Positions 1 through 6,125 of a stretch of DNA of 10,199 nt are shown one piece after another. The number at the start of each line of letters is the position of its first letter. Within the stretch, counting starts at the first letter, position 1. The position numbers were made by a program, and so were the translations under genes. Below the pieces are notes generated by a model. It did not search any database and was not told the origin of the DNA. It saw only the letters and a program-made list of their open reading frames with translations. Source of the DNA: an uncultured Parvularculaceae bacterium (lineage in GTDB: Bacteria > Pseudomonadota > Alphaproteobacteria > Caulobacterales > Parvularculaceae); NCBI GenBank assembly GCA_947259815.1, contig CAMYNO010000191.1, positions 1 through 10,199 of the forward strand. The letters are read 5' to 3'.

Positions 1-1038
1 ATTAATGATCTCGCCGCGAACATTAAAGTCGGAAAGCACGTTCTCAAGCATGCGGGCATTCTGTTCGAGCGCCTCGTCGGAAATCACAGCGCGCCGGGTC
101 GTGTTCGCTTTCGCCAGCAGGTTCAGCGGCGGCAACTCATAATCGCTGGAGGAAAACACCGGCAACACCGGTTGCGCTTCACGGCGTTCGCGGCGGCTTT
201 CTTTTCGTTTCGTGTCTTTACGGATGATCTTGCGTTTCCGCGCCGGCGCAACGAGCTGCTCTTCTTCAATCTCGCTCTCGCTTTCTTCGGCATCAACGTC
301 GTCTTCGATCTCATCGGCGTCGGGTTCGAGTTCGTCTTCAGCCGGTTCACGGTTGAAGCGCTCTTCGATCCAGTCGCGGGCTTGCGTGAAGAAAGTGACG
401 ACAGCGTCAACGCAATCTTCGAATGCATACCAGGCGCTCCATGCACGATCGCGTGTCAGGCCGCACAGGACGACATAGCCGACAACACCGACGATAGAGT
501 AAAACACAGCAGCGATAATTCCGGCCCCCGGCACGCTGAAGGATTCCAGCACGCCGGTCAGCGCGCGCAACCCGCCATCGCCGAGAGCACCGCCGGCGCC
601 GACCATGTAAGGCCACAGCGCGGGCGTCGGCGCGGCGGCGGCGGCAGCCGTTGCCGCAATCAGCGTTACAGGCGTCAGCCAGAGCCGCAGCCAGAAATCG
701 CGCGGGGTCTCTTCAGGGGCGCTGTTGATGAGCGCAAGCGCGCCCCATATCGCCATGGGCGCGATGAGTAACAGGCTCGCAGCGCCAAAAATTTGCAACA
801 GCAGGTCAGCAATGACGGCGCCCACAGGCCCGGCGGCATTCTGGACCGGCGCCGGCGTTGCGTTATTCAGGCTGGGATCGCTGATCGAAAATGTCAGGAT
901 CGCCGCCGCCATCCAGACCGCCAGCAAGATCAGCGCAAGGCCGCCGCCCCGCATGAAAACATTTCGGACAAAGAGCCGGGCGGCGTGACCGATATCGCTT
1001 CCGGCGTTGCGTGCAATACGACGAGACTGACGGGGCAT
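1..1038 (-). CDS. ftsK: DNA translocase FtsK, N-terminal part (runs off left edge)
   Basis: FtsK is a septum-localised membrane protein whose C-terminal motor pumps DNA and activates XerCD dimer resolution at division. The minus-strand frame is open from an ATG at 1038 to base 1 (346 codons), and an in-frame TGA lies five codons upstream, which fixes the start. Visible parts are a basic N-terminus and about four hydrophobic segments (roughly residues 32-52, 73-104, 117-137 and 170-193), with the family-like 'SDPSLNNAT' loop after the first. A linker follows with a strongly acidic block (231-260) and then a basic block (266-287). 'YELPPLNLLAKA' at about 300-311 opens the alpha domain of the motor. 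Walker A/B motifs and the gamma domain lie beyond the window, so ATPase function is inferred from the N-terminal match. No convincing Shine-Dalgarno sequence is seen. It shares its strand with the amt-like gene 104 bp upstream. Confidence 0.93.
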   Translation of the reverse strand, partial: MPRQSRRIARNAGSDIGHAARLFVRNVFMRGGGLALILLAVWMAAAILTFSISDPSLNNATPAPVQNAAGPVGAVIADLLLQIFGAASLLLIAPMAIWGALALINSAPEETPRDFWLRLWLTPVTLIAATAAAAAAPTPALWPYMVGAGGALGDGGLRALTGVLESFSVPGAGIIAAVFYSIVGVVGYVVLCGLTRDRAWSAWYAFEDCVDAVVTFFTQARDWIEERFNREPAEDELEPDADEIEDDVDAEESESEIEEEQLVAPARKRKIIRKDTKRKESRRERREAQPVLPVFSSSDYELPPLNLLAKANTTRRAVISDEALEQNARMLENVLSDFNVRGEIIN

Positions 1039-1107
1039 GGCGCGCTGAATTCAACTTGCTGCAAAATAGGTAAGTTGCGACTGTTACACGGCGTGCATAA
1101 AAAAGGG

Positions 1108-1122
1108 TTAACGCAAATTAAC
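1108..1122. promoter_or_regulatory. CtrA-like double TTAA motif upstream of ftsK
   Basis: Two TTAA boxes (1108-1111 and 1118-1121) separated by six bases lie 70-84 bp upstream of the ftsK ATG. On the minus strand the motif reads GTTAA-N6-TTAACC. The alphaproteobacterial cell-cycle regulator CtrA recognises TTAA-N7-TTAAC, so this is a near match with one base less spacing. Its place in the only gap ahead of a division gene makes it a reasonable candidate, but the spacing mismatch keeps confidence low. Confidence 0.35.
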
Positions 1123-1142
1123 GATTGAGTTTGCCGAATTTA

Positions 1143-2402
1143 TCACGCCGCGCCTTCCGGCGGTTTGGGCGCACGCTGGCGGGCCCCAAACGGCGAATAT
1201 TTAAGCGCTGTCCAGATCATCAAACTTACGCCAAAGACAAAGATTGCGATTGAGAGAGCGCTGACGGCCTGACCCAGAAAACGTGCGTCAGGATTGACCC
1301 AGGCGACAATCATCGCACCCCATATCCCGCAGAACAGATGCGTCGGCACCACAAACCCCGCATCGTCGATACGGAAACGAGCAAGGAAAGGCGGCGTAAC
1401 CGATACGATGACGCCGCCAACCGCGCCGATCATCGCCGCCTGCCACAGGTCAGGATTTACCGGGTCGCCGGCAATCGTCACCGGACCGGCGACAACCGCG
1501 CACATGGTCGTAACGAGGCCCGGCCGATCATAGACGAACTGGGTCAGCATCAGCGCCGTGATAATCGCTGCGGCGGTGGCGACAGATATATTGGCGATGA
1601 CGCCGCCAAACCGGATCGCATCTTCAACGGAAGAAAAAGTATCGCCCAGCCCGGCAAAAACGCCGATCAGCGCAATCCAGGCAAGTCCCGCGCCGAACAC
1701 GGAAAGCGGCAACATCGTCGTTGCCGCAATCCAGGGCGATTTGGCGTTAAACCGGCCGGGACGCGGGCCGACGACAAAGGCGGCCGCGAGCGCCGCCGCG
1801 CCGGCAACGATGTGAATGGTCGCGCCGCCGCCGTCTTTATAGGACCAGTCCGATATGAAATAGCCGCCGCCCCAGACCCAGGAAATGGCTATCGGGTAGA
1901 TCATGCCCGTAAGGAAGCCGACAAAGATCAGGAACGCCCAGAGGCGCACCCGCTCCGACACCGACGACGCAACGATGGCTGCGGCCATGGCGGCAAGGCC
2001 GGCATGAAAAAACCATTCGGCCCCGGATGCGCGCCCGTTAGACAGGGGATCGTCATCGGCCGCCGCCCATGAGGCGAACTCACCGAGAAATCCGCCTTCC
2101 TCAACGCTGAAGGCAAGCACGAAGCCTGAAAGCCAGAAGGCGAAAATCGTGACGGAAAACGCCGCCAGCATCCGCAGACACGCCGCCGGCGCGTTCTGCA
2201 CCCTGGCGAGACCAATATCGCGCAGCCCATAGGCGAGGATGAATAAAACCGCGCTCACCCCGGCAAAGACCGCAAGGGCTGAATCGATCAGGAAACGCGT
2301 CGACGCATCAAGCGGCGTGATTTCCTGCCCCAGCGCCGGCCCCGAAAGACCGAACACAGCGATTGGCAATATGGCAGCGCTAAGGCGCGTTGAATTTCGC
2401 AT
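1143..2402 (-). CDS. amt: Divergent ammonium transporter (Amt/Mep/Rh family)
   Basis: This is a 419-residue inner-membrane protein of the Amt family, predicted to move ammonium/ammonia. A cleavable signal peptide ends near 'GPALGQ' (residues 21-26), as in other Amt proteins, and about eleven hydrophobic segments follow. Family landmarks are 'SERVR' (149-153), 'VWGGG' (176-180, aligning with AmtB W148), 'GGGATIH' (191-197, first pore histidine), 'GPRPGRF' (212-218) and 'THLFCGIWG' (354-362, second pore histidine H355). Several gate and binding positions are not canonical: by eye L136 aligns with F107, V248 with F215 and L252 with S219 of E. coli AmtB, and the segment between the conserved Asp and first pore His is one residue short. 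The usual C-terminal GLD...HGE tail is absent, and no glnK/PII gene is adjacent. The ATG at 2402 has an AGGGA ribosome site about five bases upstream. Family membership is sure; ammonium transport activity is less so. Confidence 0.9.
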   Translation of the reverse strand: MRNSTRLSAAILPIAVFGLSGPALGQEITPLDASTRFLIDSALAVFAGVSAVLFILAYGLRDIGLARVQNAPAACLRMLAAFSVTIFAFWLSGFVLAFSVEEGGFLGEFASWAAADDDPLSNGRASGAEWFFHAGLAAMAAAIVASSVSERVRLWAFLIFVGFLTGMIYPIAISWVWGGGYFISDWSYKDGGGATIHIVAGAAALAAAFVVGPRPGRFNAKSPWIAATTMLPLSVFGAGLAWIALIGVFAGLGDTFSSVEDAIRFGGVIANISVATAAAIITALMLTQFVYDRPGLVTTMCAVVAGPVTIAGDPVNPDLWQAAMIGAVGGVIVSVTPPFLARFRIDDAGFVVPTHLFCGIWGAMIVAWVNPDARFLGQAVSALSIAIFVFGVSLMIWTALKYSPFGARQRAPKPPEGAA

Positions 2403-2486
2403 TTTTCCCTAATGCCGCGCTTTTCGCCGCAGCGGCAAGTCTTTCGGTAGACGTATGGACCTTAAACAGGCGAAACTTTTCAGAAC

Positions 2487-3734
2487 ATGAACGGCACAGC
2501 GGATTTCGATATCGTCATTGTCGGCGGCGGCCTGGCCGGCGGATTAGCCGCCGTCGCCCTGTCGCAAGCCGGGTTTACCTGCGCCCTCGTCGATGCAGCC
2601 GACCCGGCGGTCATGCGCACCGCCGCCTTTGACGGGCGCACGACGGCGGTTTCTTACGCCACAGCGCGGGTTTTTCGCCGGCTTGGCCTCTGGGACAAAA
2701 TCACCGACGAGGCAGAGCCTATCCGCGATATTCTGGTCACGGACGGACGCGCCCGGAGCCGCTTTGACGAAGGGACCGTCTCGTCATTCGCGCTGCATTT
2801 CGACAGCCGTGAGCTGGGCGAGGATACGCCGCTTGGATGGATCGTTGAAAATCGCTTTTTGCGTAATGCGATCTTTGATGCAATTGACACCGATCCGGCG
2901 ATTTCGATTTTCGCGCCGGCAAAGCGCTCCGGCGCAGCATTCGGCGAGGGCGCGGCAACCATTGATCTGGACGATGGGCGGCGTCTTTGCGGCGCGCTCA
3001 TTATCGCCGCCGACGGACGGTTTTCGGCGCTTCGCGCGGAAGCCTCAATCAAGACAAATGACTGGCGCTACAAGCAGACCGGCATTGTCGCGACAGTCGC
3101 CCATGAGCGCCCGCATGACGGCGTCGCACAGGAGTTTTTCCTCCCCTCCGGCCCATTCGCCATTCTGCCGATGACGCAGAACCGGTCCTCGCTTGTGTGG
3201 ACCGAAAAGGAAAATGCAGCGCCGGCTTATCTGGCTCTTTCCGACGATGCCTTCCGCAGGGAGATTGAAAATCGCTTCGGGCCTTATCTTGGCGCCGTCA
3301 CGCTCGCCGGACCGCGCTGGTCATACCCGCTCGCCTTTACGCTGGCGCAGTCTTTTATCGCACCGCGTATCGCCCTTATCGGCGACGCCGCCCACGCAAT
3401 TCATCCCATCGCGGGGCAGGGGTATAATCTCGGCGTGAAAGACATTGCCGCCCTTACCGATGTTCTGCGCGACGGACGCGATGTTGGCCTTGATATCGGG
3501 GCGATGGCGGTCCTGCAGAATTATCAGCGCTGGCGGCGATTTGACTCCGCAAGCCTTGCTCTGGGTACAGACCTTTTAAATCGCCTGTTCTCGAATGATT
3601 TTCCGCCGCTGCGCTTTGCCCGCGATATCGGCATGGGGGCGGTCGGCAAAATCGCGCCATTGCGGAAGTTTTTCATGCGTCAGGCCGGCGCCGATCTCGG
3701 CGCGCTGCCGAGCCTTATGGCGAAAGAAAGCTAG
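2487..3734 (+). CDS. UbiH/UbiF-family FAD-dependent ubiquinone biosynthesis hydroxylase
   Basis: This 415-residue class A flavoprotein monooxygenase belongs to the family that hydroxylates the aromatic ring of ubiquinone intermediates using NAD(P)H and O2. The N-terminal Rossmann motif 'IVGGGLAGG' (11-19) binds the ADP part of FAD. 'FDGRTTAVS' (48-56) is the UbiH-type DGR motif, 'ADGRFSALR' (175-183) the second conserved segment, and 'GDAAHAIHPIAGQGYNLG' (299-316) the FAD ribityl-binding GD motif with the quinone-hydroxylase HPIAGQG signature. Length is typical and no break is seen. Alphaproteobacteria use several paralogues (UbiH, UbiF, UbiL, UbiM types) at different ring positions, and I cannot tell by eye which this is, so no symbol is given. 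It is divergent from the amt-like gene (84 bp gap) and convergent with the protease. The ATG at 2487 has no strong Shine-Dalgarno site, but the FAD motif begins about ten residues in, as expected. Confidence 0.92.
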   Translation: MNGTADFDIVIVGGGLAGGLAAVALSQAGFTCALVDAADPAVMRTAAFDGRTTAVSYATARVFRRLGLWDKITDEAEPIRDILVTDGRARSRFDEGTVSSFALHFDSRELGEDTPLGWIVENRFLRNAIFDAIDTDPAISIFAPAKRSGAAFGEGAATIDLDDGRRLCGALIIAADGRFSALRAEASIKTNDWRYKQTGIVATVAHERPHDGVAQEFFLPSGPFAILPMTQNRSSLVWTEKENAAPAYLALSDDAFRREIENRFGPYLGAVTLAGPRWSYPLAFTLAQSFIAPRIALIGDAAHAIHPIAGQGYNLGVKDIAALTDVLRDGRDVGLDIGAMAVLQNYQRWRRFDSASLALGTDLLNRLFSNDFPPLRFARDIGMGAVGKIAPLRKFFMRQAGADLGALPSLMAKES

Positions 3735-3771
3735 ACTGCGTTTACAATTCTTCGAATCATGAATGCAGTCT
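3733..3771 (+). other. Stem-loop overlapping the stop of the UbiH-like gene
   Basis: AGACTGCGTTT (3733-3743) pairs with GAATGCAGTCT (3761-3771) over 11 positions with two G-T wobbles. A small inner ATTC/GAAT stem caps it. It begins within the TAG stop codon and could act as a 3' stabilising or termination structure for the plus-strand transcript. No T-run follows directly, so it is not a classical intrinsic terminator. Confidence 0.4.
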
Positions 3772-3800
3772 GGAGTCTTTAGCGATCACGCACCCGAACC

Positions 3801-3832
3801 CAAAAACCGCTCACACTTTTTGTGGACGCGCT
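3801..3832 (-). terminator. Possible weak intrinsic terminator after the aspartic protease gene
   Basis: Read on the minus strand just after the protease TAG, an imperfect stem (CGC-TC-ACA pairing with TGT-GA-GCG, with two single-base bulges and an A-rich loop) is followed by GGTTTTTGG. The layout of stem then T-run suits an intrinsic terminator, but the bulges make it weak. Confidence 0.35.
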
Positions 3833-4381
3833 CTAACCGCGCAGGACAAGCTCGCCTGCGCGCGCTTCAACGCTTTCAAGCCGCGACAGGAAGCTCATGC
3901 CGAGCAAATTCACGGAAAGCTGGTCGTCGGGCAGGATAAAGGCTTTGACATCTTCGACCCGAATGTCGCCGACTTCCATTTGGTCGAGCGTAACGAACGC
4001 CGCCTTGGTCTCGCCATTCGCCGTGCGAACCGGATAGGTATAATCGCCCCACTCCGTATAGACGCCGGCGACGCGGGCGTCTGAATCGCGCATCGCCACA
4101 TAGGATGCGCCGGTATCGACGAGAAAATTCGCCGCGCGACGGTTCACATCGGCCTCGACATAAAACTGGCGATCGCGAGCGGCGGAAATTTTGACTTCCG
4201 ATTGCCAGCCCGTGCTTGCGGTAAAGGACGCAGACGGAACAATCGCCGGCGCCGCGGCCTGAAGCTGGTCGACCGGGATCTGCGCAGCCTCAACGGGTTC
4301 GCCCCCGCCAGTCTCGATAAACCTGACGCCAACGATTGCAGCAGCGACGATGCCGCCGGCAATAATAATTTCGGATCGCAT
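3833..4381 (-). CDS. Membrane-anchored retropepsin-like aspartic protease (TIGR02281 type)
   Basis: This is a 182-residue single-domain aspartic protease of the retropepsin clan, common in Alphaproteobacteria, whose substrates are generally unknown. One N-terminal hydrophobic segment (about residues 4-20) should anchor it in the inner membrane, followed by a Pro/Ala-rich spacer (30-57) and the protease domain. 'FLVDTGASYVAM' (86-97) holds the catalytic Asp89 in a DTGAS motif, and 'LLGMSFLSRL' (159-168) is the conserved C-terminal family signature. One DTG motif per chain implies activity as a homodimer, as in retroviral proteases. The ATG at 4381 has TTGAGG six to eight bases upstream, a good ribosome site. 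It lies 102 bp downstream of dapB on the same strand, with a CtrA-like half site in the gap, so separate transcription is possible. The domain is sure; the biological role is unknown. Confidence 0.9.
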   Translation of the reverse strand: MRSEIIIAGGIVAAAIVGVRFIETGGGEPVEAAQIPVDQLQAAAPAIVPSASFTASTGWQSEVKISAARDRQFYVEADVNRRAANFLVDTGASYVAMRDSDARVAGVYTEWGDYTYPVRTANGETKAAFVTLDQMEVGDIRVEDVKAFILPDDQLSVNLLGMSFLSRLESVEARAGELVLRG

Positions 4382-4464
4382 GAAAACCTCAACGCAACTA
4401 TCGGCAAGTCTGCCATCGGTTCGTTTCGGTTCGCTCTCGACAATCGTTCGAATTGCGCGCTCTT

Positions 4465-4472
4465 ATGGTTAA
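4465..4472 (-). promoter_or_regulatory. CtrA-like half site TTAACCAT upstream of the protease gene
   Basis: The minus strand reads TTAACCAT, the form described for CtrA half sites in Alphaproteobacteria. It sits 84-91 bp upstream of the protease ATG and 12 bp beyond the dapB stop, where a promoter for the protease would be expected. Another TTAA lies 11 bases further upstream and overlaps the dapB stop, so the pair does not have canonical spacing. An 8-mer can occur by chance, so this is only a candidate. Confidence 0.3.
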
Positions 4473-4483
4473 TTATTTGCCGC

Positions 4484-5290
4484 TTAAAACCCCAGAACGT
4501 CGCGCATGGAATAAAGACCGGGCTCGCGGTTGATGGCCCAGCGCGCCGCCGTCACGGCGCCGCGGGCGAAGAGCGAGCGGTCGATGGCGGAATGAGAAAG
4601 GCTGATAACCTCCTCCATGGCGGCGAACGAAACGGTATGCTCACCGACAACGCCGCCGCCGCGAAACACTGAAAACCCGATATCGCCGGATTGCCGCGCG
4701 CCCCGGCGATCGCCATCAATGCCTGACGCCCGATCCTTAAGATCGACGCCGCGGCCACGCGCCGCCGCCTCGCCAAGCATCAAGGCCGTACCGGACGGCG
4801 CATCGACCTTTGCCCTATGGTGCGCCTCGAAGATTTCGATGTCGAAATTTTCATCGAGGCGCTTTGCCGCGTCTTCAACCAGGGCCGCCAGCAGGTTCAC
4901 CCCAAGGCTCATATTCCCCGATTGAACAATCGCGGTTTTCTCCGCCGCCTGCCGGATTGCTGCCTCTTCCTCATCGGACAGCCCTGTTGTGCCGAGAATA
5001 TGCGCAACGCCGGCGTCAGCCGCCGCACGGGCGTTGGCGACGCTGGCGGCGGGAATGGTAAAGTCGATCAGGGCGCCGGCGCGTTTCAGGCCGGCGTCGG
5101 CATTGCTCTCAACCGCAAGACCGATAGCGTCGAGGCCGGCGAGAACGCCAATATCCTTACCGATATCGGGACCATCCGGCCGCTCAAACCCGCCGGCGAG
5201 TTTAAGACCCGGCGTGCGCAGGACTTCCGAGGCGACCGCCTTGCCGATCCGGCCGCCGGCGCCGGCGACAAGAATAGAATTTTTGCTCAT
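4484..5290 (-). CDS. dapB: 4-hydroxy-tetrahydrodipicolinate reductase DapB
   Basis: DapB is the cytoplasmic NAD(P)H-dependent reductase that makes tetrahydrodipicolinate in the diaminopimelate/lysine pathway, which supplies peptidoglycan cross-links. The 268-residue protein is of usual length (E. coli: 273). Motifs appear in order: 'VAGAGGRIGK' (8-17) for the nucleotide, 'IDFTIP' (75-80), 'GTTGLS' (100-105), 'SGNMSLGVN' (124-132), and the catalytic 'EAHHRAKVDAPSGTA' (155-169) with His157/His158 and Lys161. 'RGGGVVGEHTVSFA' (210-223) is the C-terminal signature. The family usually has GRMG where this protein has GRIG, a mild change. The frame stays open upstream to 5392, but the ATG at 5290 puts the Rossmann motif at the normal distance from the N-terminus and is chosen. 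A hairpin lies in the 5' leader, and a GNAT gene lies 115 bp upstream on the same strand. Confidence 0.97.
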   Translation of the reverse strand: MSKNSILVAGAGGRIGKAVASEVLRTPGLKLAGGFERPDGPDIGKDIGVLAGLDAIGLAVESNADAGLKRAGALIDFTIPAASVANARAAADAGVAHILGTTGLSDEEEAAIRQAAEKTAIVQSGNMSLGVNLLAALVEDAAKRLDENFDIEIFEAHHRAKVDAPSGTALMLGEAAARGRGVDLKDRASGIDGDRRGARQSGDIGFSVFRGGGVVGEHTVSFAAMEEVISLSHSAIDRSLFARGAVTAARWAINREPGLYSMRDVLGF

Positions 5291-5308
5291 AATGCGCGCA
5301 TCCAAGCC

Positions 5309-5341
5309 CGTTTGCATCGCGCCCGCAAGCGTGGGCAAACG
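5309..5341 (-). other. Leader stem-loop upstream of dapB
   Basis: A perfect 7-bp inverted repeat, CGTTTGC (5309-5315) and GCAAACG (5335-5341), encloses a smaller hairpin (CCGC/GTGG around AAGC, 5323-5334). On the minus strand it ends 18 bases before the dapB ATG, so it would lie in the 5' untranslated region and could affect translation. It is far too small for a lysine riboswitch, and no T-run follows. Confidence 0.35.
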
Positions 5342-5405
5342 TCGCGCAGCGATGGTTGATAATGAAACGGGCGCGCTGGCGCAACTTCGCAAAGCTACGG
5401 CAAGA

Positions 5406-5912
5406 TCAAAGCCGCGTTTCCATGAAGATCAGACCGCCGCGCCGCTCTTTTTCCGCCCAGCCCTGCGCCTGATAAAAGCGAATCGCCCGGCGGTTACGCG
5501 CTGTCACATTCAGCCGGGCGCGATGGGCGCCGGCGTCTTTCAAAACATCGCGCGCATAATCATCAAGGATGCCGCCAAAGCCCTGACCGCGATGGTCGGG
5601 CGTTACGTAAAAATGATGAACCCGGCCAATGTCACGGTCGCGCTCGTCAAAGCCGAGAACGACGAGCCCGATCTCCGCGCCGTCTTCTTCCAGAAATTTT
5701 GCAAATGCCGGATTGGCGCTCGCACAGGTTCCAATCCACACCGGGAAGTTTACGCCATAACGCCCGTAATCACGGTAGAACGCACCTTCCTTGCCAAGGC
5801 TGCGCCGGTAAAGATCGCGCCCGAAGCGTATCAACAGCGCCGCGTCATGATGCGCGTCAACGCGCCGAAAACTCAGCGCTCTTGAATATTTGACATAAGT
5901 TTCGTCAGCCAT
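5406..5912 (-). CDS. GNAT-family N-acetyltransferase
   Basis: This 168-residue single-domain protein of the GCN5-related acetyltransferase fold transfers an acetyl group from acetyl-CoA to an unknown amine. The acetyl-CoA site is clear: 'FYVTPDHRGQGFGGILDDYA' (101-120) gives the beta-4 strand and the R/Q-x-x-G-x-G/A pyrophosphate loop (R108, G109, G111, G113). 'LNVTARNRRAIRFYQAQGW' (134-152) is motif B, with the asparagine and the tyrosine often involved in catalysis. 'RVDAHHDAALLIRF' near the N-terminus matches the usual alpha-1 region. The sequence gives no substrate. It lies upstream of dapB on the same strand and divergent from the MFS gene (213 bp gap). The ATG at 5912 is the only methionine before the fold, and its ribosome site is weak (GCAGGCG). 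Confidence 0.9.
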   Translation of the reverse strand: MADETYVKYSRALSFRRVDAHHDAALLIRFGRDLYRRSLGKEGAFYRDYGRYGVNFPVWIGTCASANPAFAKFLEEDGAEIGLVVLGFDERDRDIGRVHHFYVTPDHRGQGFGGILDDYARDVLKDAGAHRARLNVTARNRRAIRFYQAQGWAEKERRGGLIFMETRL

Positions 5913-6125
5913 AGAGCAACGCCTGCGAGAATAAAAAGCTAAGCTGAGAAATCAGGTTTGGGGAGTCTTGACGTCGAACTTTTTTTGTCCGTTGGACCTA
6001 TTGCAGATAGCGTTCAAACTTCTGCATCATTCTGCCATTCATGCTTTCACGTAACATTTCCTGTGCGCGCGATGAAATTTTGAGCTGCGGCGCATCGCGG
6101 TATTGGCGTTCACGCGGCGCCGACT
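5913..6125. other. Divergent intergenic region between GNAT and MFS genes
   Basis: This is the largest gap in the window (213 bp) and must hold promoters for both divergent genes. The plus strand shows TTGACG at 5969-5974, but no good -10 sequence at the right distance, then a run of seven T's (5980-5986) ahead of a small GTCC/GGAC hairpin. On the minus strand 41 codons (6001-6123) are open, ending in a TAG at 5998-6000 and preceded by another TAG. They contain one usable ATG at 6057, giving a 19-residue peptide. No annotated gene is supported here. Confidence 0.45.

Noticed and set aside
172..771. Plus-strand open frame at the left edge
   Set aside because: The minus-strand FtsK frame covers the whole stretch with membrane segments and the alpha-domain start, so this is a shadow.
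1338..2072. Plus-strand open frame (244 codons) opposite the amt-like gene
   Set aside because: It is extremely Arg/Gly/Asp-rich with no hydrophobic core, and sits antisense to a clear membrane-protein gene.
5291..5392. Upstream in-frame extension of dapB
   Set aside because: It would add 34 residues ahead of a Rossmann motif that normally begins within the first ten, and the added sequence covers the leader hairpin and has no family likeness.
5291..5405. Lysine riboswitch upstream of dapB
   Set aside because: Only 115 bp separate the genes and only a small nested hairpin is visible. The lysine riboswitch needs about 170 or more bases with a conserved five-helix junction.
4989..5885. Plus-strand open frame (298 codons) opposite dapB and the GNAT gene
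   Set aside because: It spans two well-supported minus-strand genes and the gap between them, and shows no domain motifs. It is a shadow of GC-rich coding sequence.
5980..6000. T-run next to a GTCC/GGAC hairpin as a terminator
   Set aside because: On the plus strand the T-run precedes the hairpin, and on the minus strand the hairpin is followed by A's. Neither orientation fits an intrinsic terminator.
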